Counted from the first letter of the stretch, positions 33,611-41,312 are shown. The stretch: 64,000 nucleotides of DNA from an uncultured Faecalibacterium sp. (GCA_900540455.1 UQGD01000004.1:1-64000); one strand, 5' to 3'. Numbers and translations: made by a program. Notes: generated from the sequence alone by a model not told the origin.

Positions 33611-33846
33611 CCTTAAAAAAGATCCTGGCACTGTGTGGCTCCTGCTGGCTTAAGTATAGCTCTACGACCATTTTGTTGTTTTCCGGCACGCAAAGTTCCT
33701 CTTCACGGTAGCTAGCAGTTTTCCGTTGGCTTGTGCAATATACCGGCGCAGCGGAAGATCAAATATTTTTGTGCTGTGCGCTAGAAGCCGCCGCATCGAT
33801 GGTCTGGATAGAGCAAATCATGCTGTCCACAAAAGCAGGTGCTCGT
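33611..33846 (-). pseudogene. Possible decayed reading frames between sfsA and the LysO-type gene
   Basis: On the minus strand, coding-like pieces occur in shifting frames. One reads KIFDLPLRRYIAQANGKLLATVKRNF; another, in a different frame nearer sfsA, reads VPENNKMVVELYLSQQEPHS and ends at a stop in the hairpin region. They could be one broken gene, but I do not recognise it and chance is not excluded. No other feature is seen here. Confidence 0.25.
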
Positions 33847-34446
33847 TTAAGGGAGACGGAAACAGAGCGAAAGCAAGATGGGAACAAAAAAGGAGCAGAT
33901 GATGCCGTTTAGCACCGAGACGACTACCGTTTCCTCGTTGGAATAGCGCAGGATCATGGGGAGCGTGGTGTCCTCACTGGTGGCTCCGGCAGAAGCAATG
34001 CAGGCATAGGGGTTGAAGTGTGCAGCCAAAAAGGGGATGATCATAAAGGTGAAGATCTCTCGCATCAGGTTGCTGAGAAAGGCGATGCTTCCCAGTTCTG
34101 GCCCGCAGGATTCGCCAATGACCGCGCCCGCCAAGCTATACCACCCCATGCCGCTGGTGATCGCCGTGCTGTGTGACAGAGGCATCCGTGTGATCCATCC
34201 GCAGATCACGCCGCCCAAAAGGGAAGCGACGATCACCCCGGTGGGGACCAGAACGATCGCCAGCTGATTTTGACGCAGCCGCTGCAGGACACCTTTTTGC
34301 GTCCCGATGCTGATGCCCACACAGAACATAAGAATATACAGTACAAGGTCGGTGTGCGAAGTCAGAAATGTGACCAATGAAAAATCAAAGCCCAGAACCC
34401 CGTATGCGATGCCGCCGATCAAAGCAGCAATGGTAAGCAGAACCAT
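33847..34446 (-). CDS. LysO-type exporter, DUF340 C-terminal half as a separate gene
   Basis: 199 residues, hydrophobic throughout with about six membrane segments. The motifs GVSIGTQKGVLQRLR, SGMGWYSLAGAVIGE and GPELGSIAFLSNLMRE(I)FTF match the DUF340 part of LysO (YbjE), the lysine exporter. AGGAGAGGTGAGCC precedes the ATG. The N-terminal half of LysO is encoded by the gene immediately upstream (34475-34741), so the two probably form one transporter. Export of lysine or toxic analogues is inferred from family. Confidence 0.8.
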   Translation of the reverse strand: MVLLTIAALIGGIAYGVLGFDFSLVTFLTSHTDLVLYILMFCVGISIGTQKGVLQRLRQNQLAIVLVPTGVIVASLLGGVICGWITRMPLSHSTAITSGMGWYSLAGAVIGESCGPELGSIAFLSNLMREIFTFMIIPFLAAHFNPYACIASAGATSEDTTLPMILRYSNEETVVVSVLNGIICSFFVPILLSLCFRLP

Positions 34447-34474
34447 GGCTCACCTCTCCTTTATGTAAAATGAA

Positions 34475-34741
34475 TTATTTTTTCTTCAAAAAACGCTTGG
34501 TCAGATAATAGACCAGTAGGATGGAGAGCGCAGTGGGGATCAGAAAAAACAAAAAACTGACAATGCCCATAGAGGTGAGCTCTTGCAAAAAGTTTTCCTT
34601 GCGGCCCAACATGACACCCATGGAGAAGATCAGGCATAAGGTGCACAGAAGCTGTATTTTTTCGTTGACCTTTTTTAAGGCTTTTGGGAAGAAAAAGTGG
34701 CCTGCGACCATTCCCGCCAGCATAACCAGAATAATATCCAT
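34475..34741 (-). CDS. LysO-type exporter, N-terminal half as a separate gene
   Basis: 88 residues with three membrane segments (MDIILVMLAGMVAGHFFFP, LCTLCLIFSMGVMLGR, IVSFLFFLIPTALSILLVYYL), corresponding to the N-terminal region of single-chain LysO. AGGAGAAAG sits before the ATG at 34739-34741. The gene for the DUF340 half follows after 28 bases, so both are in one transcript. A -10-like TATAAT lies at 34776-34781 with a poor -35. Confidence 0.75.
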   Translation of the reverse strand: MDIILVMLAGMVAGHFFFPKALKKVNEKIQLLCTLCLIFSMGVMLGRKENFLQELTSMGIVSFLFFLIPTALSILLVYYLTKRFLKKK

Positions 34742-34874
34742 TTTCTTTCTCCTATCAAACGACGCATTGCCTTTCATTATAGCATATATTTTTCCAATAT
34801 ACCACCCTTTTTGCCGGTGTGGGTGGTTGTTGAAAGCGGAGAATATGTTTTGTTCTCTGATTTTATAAGAGTGC

Positions 34875-34917
34875 AAAAAAAAACTCCCCGCTCAGATTGC
34901 TGCATCCAAGCGGGGAG
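34875..34917 (-). terminator. Terminator of the Wzz/lipoprotein/peptide operon
   Basis: CTCCCCGCT (34884-34892) pairs with AGCGGGGAG (34909-34917). On the minus strand it is followed by nine T (34875-34883). A strong intrinsic terminator. Confidence 0.9.
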
Positions 34918-34938
34918 GTTGCCGTTATTCAGTTCGGA

Positions 34939-36426
34939 TCATTCGTAAACAACGCAGCCCAGGATCTTTTTGTTCAGGCTGTTGAATTGCTCGCATTGTG
35001 CCTGGATGCTTGCATAAGTGGTGTTTTCGCAGTCTGCAACCAGCACGATCACATCTGCGGTAGTTGCCTGAGAAACGGTTTTAGCACAGCTGAGAATACT
35101 CTCTGCAGCGGTCAGATTCTTGTTGCCCAAAGCGCTGGTGTGCTGGAGCGACGCTGTCAAGGAGGTCAGCTGCTCTACCGAAAGATCGCCGCTGATCAAG
35201 ATGTTTTCTGCCTGCGGAACACGACTCTGAATCGTCGTTGCGATCAACTCAATGATCTGCGCATCGGTACTTCCATCAGGCCGTTTTTCCATTCGATTGA
35301 TATAGACATCCAAGCCTTTTGCTTTTTGGGAACGCTCCCCAGCCAAACTACCCAGAATGGACAGACCACAACTGCGGTGCAGCTCGCTGCTGGAGTAAAC
35401 TTTGCCTGCGACCAAAAAGCGAACGACTTCGACACCAGATACCACCACAATGCCCAGGAGAACACCCAAGATCGAGAACTTGATGATAGGATTACCCTTG
35501 CTGGGCTCTTCGGGTTTTTTAAGGGCGGCAAAGTCTTTGTCAGCTGTTACGATATTCTGCTCCAACAGCTTTTTGCTCTCATTCAAATTCACCAGCTTGT
35601 TCTGGAGACCGAGCATATTATCCCGATTGCTCTGCTGTGCATCGCGCAGCCAAGTCATCACGGTTACATCCTCGCTCTGAGAGATCAGGGTCAGGGTGTG
35701 TGTACCGACCGTCTGTTCGATCGAGTTGCACACAGCATCAAGATGTACGAGCATCTCGTCCATGATCGCCTTTGCCTTATCCGCACTGTCAGCCATGACG
35801 TTGATCTCCAGCAGGCGGGTAGTGTTACTTACTGAAACAGAGATCAGTTCGCGCATATAACGTTCTTCCAAACCGAATTTTTCTGCCAGCGCGCCAATGG
35901 TTTGGTGCTCAGTCAACAGGTTGGAATAAGAACTTAATACAGCGCTGGTATAATCCGGGTTCTGATAATCCATCCCCGGCAGGATCTTATATTCGGTGGT
36001 AACATAGAACGAAGCTGTGGCAGTATGAACATTATAGGGATCCAGTCCATTCAGAACAGATCCATCCATGTACTCTTGAGCAGTTTGGATGTCAAACTCA
36101 GTCCGAACACGGTCTTTTTCATTCTGCTTGAGCTGAGCATTGTATTGGTTGACCTTGGTATCGTGCTCGGTCAAGGATTTGCGATAGGTGACCATTTCCT
36201 CTTCGTACTTTTGTTCAGCGGAAGAACGGGGGACTTCTTTGCCCTCTGCAAGGGCTTTTTCGATCGCGCGTTCATTGAGGGTAGACTTAACAGCGCCGGC
36301 TGCACCTAATAATACAGCACAGATCACGGCTCCGGCAAAAAGTTGACGGTATTTGTGGAGCAGCGTAAAGAACAGCGCAACCAGGTCGATCTCCTCTGTA
36401 TGTTCGTAGGTCGTGTTATTTTCCAT
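34939..36426 (-). CDS. Wzz-type chain-length determinant with degenerate C-terminal kinase-like domain
   Basis: 495 residues. A cytoplasmic N-terminus (EIDLVALFFTLLHKYRQLFAGAVICAVLL) gives the first membrane segment at about 27-46. A long helical extracytoplasmic region follows, and the second segment is near 325-345 (IIKFSILGVLLGIVVVSGVEVVRFL). This is the Wzz/polysaccharide co-polymerase layout. The last 130 or so residues resemble the C-terminal part of a CpsD-type tyrosine kinase (VIVLVADCENTTYASI...KKILGCVVYE), but no Walker A loop or tyrosine cluster is seen. It is probably a pseudokinase. No glycosyltransferases lie nearby. It is the last gene of an operon with a lipoprotein and a double-glycine peptide. 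Confidence 0.8.
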   Translation of the reverse strand: MENNTTYEHTEEIDLVALFFTLLHKYRQLFAGAVICAVLLGAAGAVKSTLNERAIEKALAEGKEVPRSSAEQKYEEEMVTYRKSLTEHDTKVNQYNAQLKQNEKDRVRTEFDIQTAQEYMDGSVLNGLDPYNVHTATASFYVTTEYKILPGMDYQNPDYTSAVLSSYSNLLTEHQTIGALAEKFGLEERYMRELISVSVSNTTRLLEINVMADSADKAKAIMDEMLVHLDAVCNSIEQTVGTHTLTLISQSEDVTVMTWLRDAQQSNRDNMLGLQNKLVNLNESKKLLEQNIVTADKDFAALKKPEEPSKGNPIIKFSILGVLLGIVVVSGVEVVRFLVAGKVYSSSELHRSCGLSILGSLAGERSQKAKGLDVYINRMEKRPDGSTDAQIIELIATTIQSRVPQAENILISGDLSVEQLTSLTASLQHTSALGNKNLTAAESILSCAKTVSQATTADVIVLVADCENTTYASIQAQCEQFNSLNKKILGCVVYE

Positions 36427-36469
36427 AATGGGATACTCTCTCCTAAAATTTGTGGGGGTGTGCTAGATG

Positions 36470-37330
36470 TCAACCGTAAAGTTCGCTCATAAGTTGTTTG
36501 TAGCGGTTGTCCTTTTCCTTGGTGTAGAAATCCATGACTTGATCTGCCAATGCGGTGTTCTGACCGTTGTCCTTCAAAACAGTGCGAAGCTCCTTGACGA
36601 TACGGTTCATCTCTTTGTCGCAATAGGACTGCAGCCGTGTGAGTTCACCAGCCTTGGAAAGAGTGATGGAGATCTTTTTAAACTGGGTCTTCTGCTCAGG
36701 TTTTAAGGTGTCGTACTCTGCTTTTGCGGCATTAATGCTTGCGGAAAGACCCTTCTCGGCATAGTCCTTTAAGGCATATGCCTCTTGCACTAGTTTTTTT
36801 ACCTTGATCTCATATGCGGGAACAGGCGGATCCTTCTTTGATTCGGAAGAAGGATGTGCATTTTCCGGACGAGCAGCCGAGGCAGCAGAGGAGGAAGTGG
36901 TGGGCTTTTTTTCGGAAACAGGTGTTTTACTGCCAGCCGGTTTCGAGGCTGTCGATTGCGACTGTGCACTTTCTGCGGGCGGTTCTTTGCTTGGTGGCGT
37001 TTCCGACTCTTGCAGCAGTTCCTCCTGCACAGCGGATTCAGAGATGGACTCCGAATTGGATTCGGCGTCTTCCTCCAGGATAACGCTGGATGGCTCGTCC
37101 AAAGAGACCTCATCCTGAGACAGCTCATCGAAAGCAAGCGCTCCACTGAGTAGTTTGCTTAGGTCGTCATCGGATATTTCCAGAGGTGCTTGCATAGAAA
37201 TATCTTCTTCCAAAAAAGAAGGGCTTTCTTCCGTTTGAACAGAGGAAGTGTTGGCACAAGCACTAAAAACACCGAATAAAACCACTGCCCCCAAAAGAAG
37301 AGAGATTTGTACGATTTTCTTATATTTCAT
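36470..37330 (-). CDS. Lipoprotein with acidic Ser-rich linker and helical C-terminal domain
   Basis: 286 residues. A lipoprotein signal ends at Cys25 (VFSAC). Residues 30-110 are acidic, 110-175 are a Ser/Pro/Lys linker, and 175-286 form a charged helical domain (KVKKLVQEAYALKDYAEKGL...YKQLMSELYG). I do not recognise the domain by name. It begins one base after the stop of the double-glycine peptide gene and precedes the Wzz gene by 43 bases. Its surface position suggests it could handle either the peptide or the polysaccharide machinery. Confidence 0.7.
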   Translation of the reverse strand: MKYKKIVQISLLLGAVVLFGVFSACANTSSVQTEESPSFLEEDISMQAPLEISDDDLSKLLSGALAFDELSQDEVSLDEPSSVILEEDAESNSESISESAVQEELLQESETPPSKEPPAESAQSQSTASKPAGSKTPVSEKKPTTSSSAASAARPENAHPSSESKKDPPVPAYEIKVKKLVQEAYALKDYAEKGLSASINAAKAEYDTLKPEQKTQFKKISITLSKAGELTRLQSYCDKEMNRIVKELRTVLKDNGQNTALADQVMDFYTKEKDNRYKQLMSELYG

Positions 37331-37331
37331 G

Positions 37332-37625
37332 TTACTTATTCAAAAATCCAAAGATGGTCTCAGCCAGACGATAGGCACCATAAAGATAAAGAGCCTGTGC
37401 GGCAAAACCCATCTGAGTGAAATTCTTTCCAAACTTCATCAGAGGTTCCGTGGAACTCTGTACGGCGCTGTTCCAAACTGCACTGCGCAGATTTCCCATA
37501 AAAAGATCTCGCGCATAATTGCCGATTAGGTAATCGAACAAGCCTTTGAAATCGGGAGCACCGCCGTTCAGATACTCCATTTCGTTTTCTGCGATGTTCT
37601 GGTAATTTGCGGGGTAATTCAGCAT
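37332..37625 (-). CDS. Double-glycine-leader secreted peptide (bacteriocin- or signal-like)
   Basis: 97 residues. The first 22 fit a class II double-glycine leader: Ile at -12, Glu at -8, Met at -7, Leu at -4 and Gly-Gly at -2/-1 (IAENEMEYLNGG). Cleavage would free a 75-residue peptide with no cysteine, aromatic-rich and partly amphipathic (YALYLYGAYRLAETIF-like end). The ATG at 37623-37625 has GAGAGG upstream. Leaders of this kind are cut and exported by C39 peptidase ABC transporters, none of which is in the window. It heads an operon with a lipoprotein and a Wzz protein. Confidence 0.65.
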   Translation of the reverse strand: MLNYPANYQNIAENEMEYLNGGAPDFKGLFDYLIGNYARDLFMGNLRSAVWNSAVQSSTEPLMKFGKNFTQMGFAAQALYLYGAYRLAETIFGFLNK

Positions 37626-37759
37626 GATTACAATACCTCTCTTGTTTTGAAACACGATCTGCAGCGAGTTCTACTCATTGTTTTGACAGACAAGCTCTTT
37701 CGCACTAGTTGCTGTGTAAAAAAAGTAATATTTGCCGGTCAAATCCCAATCCAAGTGTG

Positions 37760-37815
37760 ATTATATCACATTTCCAGTCGGTGAACAATATGCGACACAA
37801 ATTTTTCGACAAAAA
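37760..37815 (-). promoter_or_regulatory. Promoter of the double-glycine peptide operon with Spo0A-like box
   Basis: On the minus strand, TTGTTC (37783-37788), 17 bases, TATAAT (37760-37765). A palindrome TGTGAT-TAT-ATCACA (37756-37770) overlaps the -10. Upstream at 37802-37815 lies TTTTTCGACAAAAA, whose complement contains the Spo0A box core TTGTCGAA. It is centred about 55 bases before the expected start, a usual place for activator contact. The leader to the ATG is about 130 bases. Confidence 0.65.
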
Positions 37816-38155
37816 GTATGTTTTTATATTTGGAGTGGGAGAAGTGCTCCTGCTTTTCACATGAAGATAATTTGCTCAATGGATACAGACGAGGAGACAT
37901 TCGCAATTTTGTCCAGCAAGAGATGCATTTCGATGCTCAGTCAGCGCTCTGAGGGACTATACATATTATACCATTAAGTCCAAATTCAGTTTGTCAAACT
38001 GCGCAAAAACAGCTTTTGTATTGCGTTATTTCTCCGAATATCCGCTTAAGGGATTGACAAGAGACAGATGGTCGGATTACGATGAAATCCGATCTGGAAA
38101 GCGGAAAATGCTTTCTGTTATAAGATGAATTTTCATTGATGAGGAGGCTTTTGGG
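37816..38155 (+). other. Intergenic region with promoter for the 38156 lipoprotein
   Basis: No convincing gene is seen between 37816 and 38155; an open frame across 37732-37977 has no ribosome site or family. A promoter for the rightward lipoprotein gene is likely at TTGACA (38054-38059) and TACGAT (38078-38083), spacer 18. A ribosome site GAGGAGG lies just before 38156. Confidence 0.55.
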
Positions 38156-38728
38156 ATGAAACGTATTCTTGGCTGGTTGATCGCACTTTCGATGCTATGT
38201 ACGCTGACAGCTTGCAGCACCACCATACAGAAGCCGGTACCGCCGCCGCAATCTGCCTTCATGGAAGCGTTAAACCAAGCGCTGCGTCGTCTGGGGGAGG
38301 ACCGTTATCCCAATGGCCTTGTGGAAAGTGAAGATCTCTGTGAAATAGCGCGTTTTGAAGAGGAGATTTACGCTGCAATGCAGTGTACAGCAGGCAAAAC
38401 AGGGACAGAGCTGGAAGCCGCCCGCAACCAGAACCGCAAGTGCTACCGAGACATCCTTAAAAAGAAAAGAGAGCTAACCATGGATGGGCTGAGTATCAAA
38501 GAGAAAGAGCTGGCGCAGGATATGGAGCAAATAAGTCCAGAGGATATGGCGCAGATGATCCTGGATGAGACCAGGACATTTACGCAGATGGGCTGGCAAA
38601 TCGTCCAAAAACCTTTTATTGACAGAAACTGTGACTGGGACGGGGTATCGGTGCAGCGCATTTGCGTCTTGGTGCTTTCTGATAGACCCGCCGAGGCAAG
38701 CGTTCACTTTGCGATTGCAGGTACATAG
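38156..38728 (+). CDS. Putative lipoprotein, function unknown
   Basis: 190 residues. A lipoprotein signal ends at Cys20 (LTAC). The remainder is helical and charged (residues 55-140, with KCYRDILKKKRELTMDGLSIKEKELAQDM), ending in a short beta-rich stretch (VSVQRICVLVLSD). No family recognised. It has its own promoter and is followed by a strong terminator, so it is monocistronic. It is divergent from the double-glycine peptide operon, with more than 500 bases between them. Confidence 0.7.
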   Translation: MKRILGWLIALSMLCTLTACSTTIQKPVPPPQSAFMEALNQALRRLGEDRYPNGLVESEDLCEIARFEEEIYAAMQCTAGKTGTELEAARNQNRKCYRDILKKKRELTMDGLSIKEKELAQDMEQISPEDMAQMILDETRTFTQMGWQIVQKPFIDRNCDWDGVSVQRICVLVLSDRPAEASVHFAIAGT

Positions 38729-38748
38729 AAAGATCGATCTTATAAAAT

Positions 38749-38782
38749 GCCCCCTCGGATGTGCATATCCGAGGGGGCGTTT
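38749..38782 (+). terminator. Terminator after the 38156 lipoprotein gene
   Basis: GCCCCCTCGGAT (38749-38760) pairs with ATCCGAGGGGGC (38767-38778), followed by GTTTT. Confidence 0.9.
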
Positions 38783-38879
38783 TGTGCGTAGATCACAGAA
38801 ACAGATGCAGGTGGTTGTGGGAGACTTCGCACCCATGATATAATAAGACAGCTGATCTTTGCTGCAAGAGGGTGGGGTA

Positions 38880-39416
38880 ATGCGCGTCTGCTGCTTTGGC
38901 GATTCCAATACATACGGGTATGATCCGCGTTCATTTCTGGGCGGCAGATATGCCGCTGAAAACCGCTGGGTGGACATTTTACAGAGCAAAACTGGGTGGG
39001 AGATCATCAATCAAGGGATGAACGGCCGGGAGATCCCCCGATCAGCCGTTTTCATCCTGCCGGAGACGGAACGGCTGATCCTGATGCTGGGCGCAAATGA
39101 TCTGCTCCAGGGCTGCGAACCAGAAAAGGCGGCTGAAAGGATTGCCCATTTCGTGTCTGCGTTGGATCTGCCAACGGAGAAGATCCTGTGGATCGCACCG
39201 CCGCCTTTTGCCTTTGGAGAATGGGTGCAAAGCCAAAAGATGATCGATGATTCGGTGGCCTTTGCACAGTTCTGTTTGGCACAAGCGGCGGAGCAGAATA
39301 TCCGCTGTTTGGATGCCGGACGGTGGGGCGTGACCATGGCCTATGATGGAGTACATTTTACCGAGCAAGGGCACCGAGCCTTTGCAGAAGGACTTTATAA
39401 GGAGATCTGTTTGTGA
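38880..39416 (+). CDS. SGNH/GDSL-family hydrolase
   Basis: 178 residues. Block I is FGDSNTYGYDP with the catalytic Ser at about residue 8. Block III is LMLGANDLLQG, and the Asp/His pair is in YDGVHFTEQGH near residue 160. Such enzymes are esterases or lipases; there is no signal peptide, so it is cytoplasmic. The ATG at 38880 follows GAGGGTGGGG; a TTG seven codons earlier lacks a site. A TATAAT at about 38838-38843 may be its promoter. Its TGA overlaps the GTG start of the rhodanese gene. Confidence 0.85.
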   Translation: MRVCCFGDSNTYGYDPRSFLGGRYAAENRWVDILQSKTGWEIINQGMNGREIPRSAVFILPETERLILMLGANDLLQGCEPEKAAERIAHFVSALDLPTEKILWIAPPPFAFGEWVQSQKMIDDSVAFAQFCLAQAAEQNIRCLDAGRWGVTMAYDGVHFTEQGHRAFAEGLYKEICL

Positions 39417-39835
39417 AAAAATGGTATATTCTTTTGTTTTCGATCCTGCTTTTGCTGGGATTTGTGGCCTGCGGGAAAAATTCTGCCAGTGGGATGGCGA
39501 CAGACAGCCAGGCGGCGGACAAAGCAGCCTATCAGACGATCACCCAGGAAAAAGCGAAAGAACTTATGGATACCCAGGAGGTCCTGATTCTGGATGTGCG
39601 GGAGCAGAGCGAGTATGACAGCGGCCATATCCCCAATGCAGTGCTGCTGCCGGTCGGTCAGATCGATGAAAAAACGGCAGAGCAGGTCATTCCTGCAAAG
39701 GATGCAGTGGTGCTGGTCTATTGCCGCAGTGGAAACCGCAGCAAAACGGCGGCCAGCTCGCTGGCGGAGCTGGGGTATACCCAGATCTATGAGTTTGGGG
39801 GCATCAACAGCTGGCCCTATGAGGTGGAGCGATAA
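39413..39835 (+). CDS. Rhodanese-domain lipoprotein
   Basis: 140 residues. A lipoprotein signal ends at Cys20 (FVAC). Residues 40-138 are a rhodanese domain (ILDVREQSEYDSGHIPNAVLLP) with the active cysteine in VYCRSGNRSKTA near residue 105. It probably handles sulfane sulfur or related thiol chemistry outside the membrane. The GTG start overlaps the stop of the SGNH hydrolase, so the two are translated together. Confidence 0.88.
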   Translation: MKKWYILLFSILLLLGFVACGKNSASGMATDSQAADKAAYQTITQEKAKELMDTQEVLILDVREQSEYDSGHIPNAVLLPVGQIDEKTAEQVIPAKDAVVLVYCRSGNRSKTAASSLAELGYTQIYEFGGINSWPYEVER

Positions 39836-39846
39836 CACCAGCCGGA

Positions 39847-39868
39847 ACGCCCCTTCGGGGCGTTTTTC
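39847..39868 (+). terminator. Terminator after the rhodanese gene
   Basis: ACGCCCC (39847-39853), loop TTC, GGGGCGT (39857-39863), then TTTTC. Confidence 0.9.
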
Positions 39869-39957
39869 TTTGGGGAGAGAACAGCTCCATCCATAGAAAT
39901 ACCGCAGCACCCTTGTAAGATGGATAGGGCGCGAAGAGTAAACAGGAGGAGGATACA

Positions 39958-40473
39958 ATGGAACAGAAAGGGCTGCTTCACCTTTATTATGGGGATGGCA
40001 AAGGCAAGACTACGGCTGCCATGGGCCTGGCGCTTCGTGCGCTGGGCAGCGGACGTCGGGTAGTGATCGTTCAATTTTTGAAGGGTGGTTTCAGCGGAGA
40101 GGTGCCGGGGCTGGAAAAGCTGGGCGCAGTATTCTACCGGGGAGTACCGGGAGAAAAATTTGTGTTCCAGATGAACGAAGAGGAGCGCACTGCTGCCCGT
40201 GCACAGCAGAACGCCAATCTGACGGCAGCTTTAGCACAGCCTGCGGATCTGCTGGTGCTGGATGAGGCGGGCAGCGCATGGGAATTGGATATGGTGGACA
40301 AAGAGCTGCTCCGGCGGGCAGTGCTGCAGCGCCCGGCTGGCCAGGAGTGTGTACTTACAGCGCATACGCCGCCGCAATGGATGCAGGACGCGGCAGACTA
40401 TGTTACGGAGATGCACTGTGTCCGGCATCCCTATCAGAAGGGCATTGCCGCCCGCCAGGGGATCGAATATTAA
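39958..40473 (+). CDS. cobO: Cob(I)alamin adenosyltransferase, CobO/BtuR type (second copy)
   Basis: 171 residues with the P-loop YYGDGKGKTTAAMGLALRALG and the C-terminal AADYVTEMHCVRHPYQKGIAARQGIEY. It is clearly related to the operon copy at 28280 but well diverged, with LLVLDEAGSAWE replacing LVLDEILSAC. AGGAGGATACA precedes the ATG. It stands outside the riboswitch operon with its own unit, so it may supply adenosylation for salvaged corrinoids when the operon is off. Confidence 0.85.
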   Translation: MEQKGLLHLYYGDGKGKTTAAMGLALRALGSGRRVVIVQFLKGGFSGEVPGLEKLGAVFYRGVPGEKFVFQMNEEERTAARAQQNANLTAALAQPADLLVLDEAGSAWELDMVDKELLRRAVLQRPAGQECVLTAHTPPQWMQDAADYVTEMHCVRHPYQKGIAARQGIEY

Positions 40474-40482
40474 AACGGAGGA

Positions 40483-41202
40483 TCACATGGTCCGCATCAC
40501 AGTCAGGATGCTCTGCCAGCTTTTATTGCGCATAGGGGTGCGTTCATAGGAGGTGTAGGGGCGGCGGGGAGATGGACGCAGAAGTACGGGCGTCTTGGCA
40601 AAGGCGATCTCGGTCTCCCACTGGGCGGCGAGGCGGGCGGCCTGAGGGCAGGCTTGCAGCGCCCGGCGCTCTCGCCCGGCCAGTTGGTCGGACAGCCAGT
40701 AGAGGATGGCCGCCGCCGGCAGACAGGCGCTGTCTGGTGTTCCGGTGTAAGCCCAGCGTGCGCCGCTCTGGATATAGCTTGTCACAGTCACACGGGAGCC
40801 GTCCTGCTGTGCAGGGGCAGAGATGTCCTGCCCGGCATAGCGGCGGAGCGTGTCCAGGATATGGGCAGCTTTGTCCGGGTCAAAGGATTCATCCCGATAA
40901 AAGGCCCGGAAGTCGGTCTGTGCGATCAATCCCTCGGCACTGGAAGGGAAACGGCCGGTCAGCTCTCCGGCGGCGTTATGGCACAGCTGCCACCCTTTGC
41001 GGAAGAGCTGAAAATTCAGATCGCTGCGTCCCATCGTAGAGTACAAAATGCGGAAACTGCCGTCTGCCGGGCTGCGGCGCAGCTCCAGATAGGCATCGCT
41101 GCCAGCGGTATCCTGGTAGCAGGCCGTCAGCACCAGCTGGGAAGCGGTCTTTTGTGCGGCCATTGCGCGGTGCATCTCCTCAAAATAACGGGTGGCGTCC
41201 AT
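40483..41202 (-). CDS. Hypothetical protein, cytoplasmic
   Basis: 239 residues, no signal or membrane segment. It reads MDATRYFEEMHRAMAAQKTA... with a mixed alpha/beta pattern, and YTGTPDSACLPAAAILYWLS near residue 160. No family recognised. AAGGAGACC precedes the ATG at 41200-41202. It converges on the second cobO with only nine bases between stops. Its promoter (41284-41312) contains a Spo0A-like box. Confidence 0.65.
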   Translation of the reverse strand: MDATRYFEEMHRAMAAQKTASQLVLTACYQDTAGSDAYLELRRSPADGSFRILYSTMGRSDLNFQLFRKGWQLCHNAAGELTGRFPSSAEGLIAQTDFRAFYRDESFDPDKAAHILDTLRRYAGQDISAPAQQDGSRVTVTSYIQSGARWAYTGTPDSACLPAAAILYWLSDQLAGRERRALQACPQAARLAAQWETEIAFAKTPVLLRPSPRRPYTSYERTPMRNKSWQSILTVMRTM

Positions 41203-41283
41203 AGAGGTCTCCTTCCTTTTGCCTGGCACAGGAGCAGAGCAAAATAAACAGCTGGTTGTGGAACAGCGCTTTTTCTGAGATAA

Positions 41284-41312
41284 AGTATAGCACACTTTTC
41301 GACAAAATACAA
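41284..41312 (-). promoter_or_regulatory. Promoter with embedded Spo0A-like box
   Basis: On the minus strand, TTGTAT (41307-41312), 17 bases, TATACT (41284-41289), upstream of the gene starting at 41202. The spacer holds TTTTGTCGAAAA (complement of 41296-41307), a match to the Spo0A box. Binding there would be expected to repress. Confidence 0.55.

Noticed and set aside
37732..37977. Possible 81-residue gene rightward
   Set aside because: It starts inside the promoter region of the peptide operon, lacks a ribosome site and has no recognisable sequence.
39880..39957. Second cobalamin riboswitch before the second cobO
   Set aside because: No B12-box or conserved core is present in the short leader.
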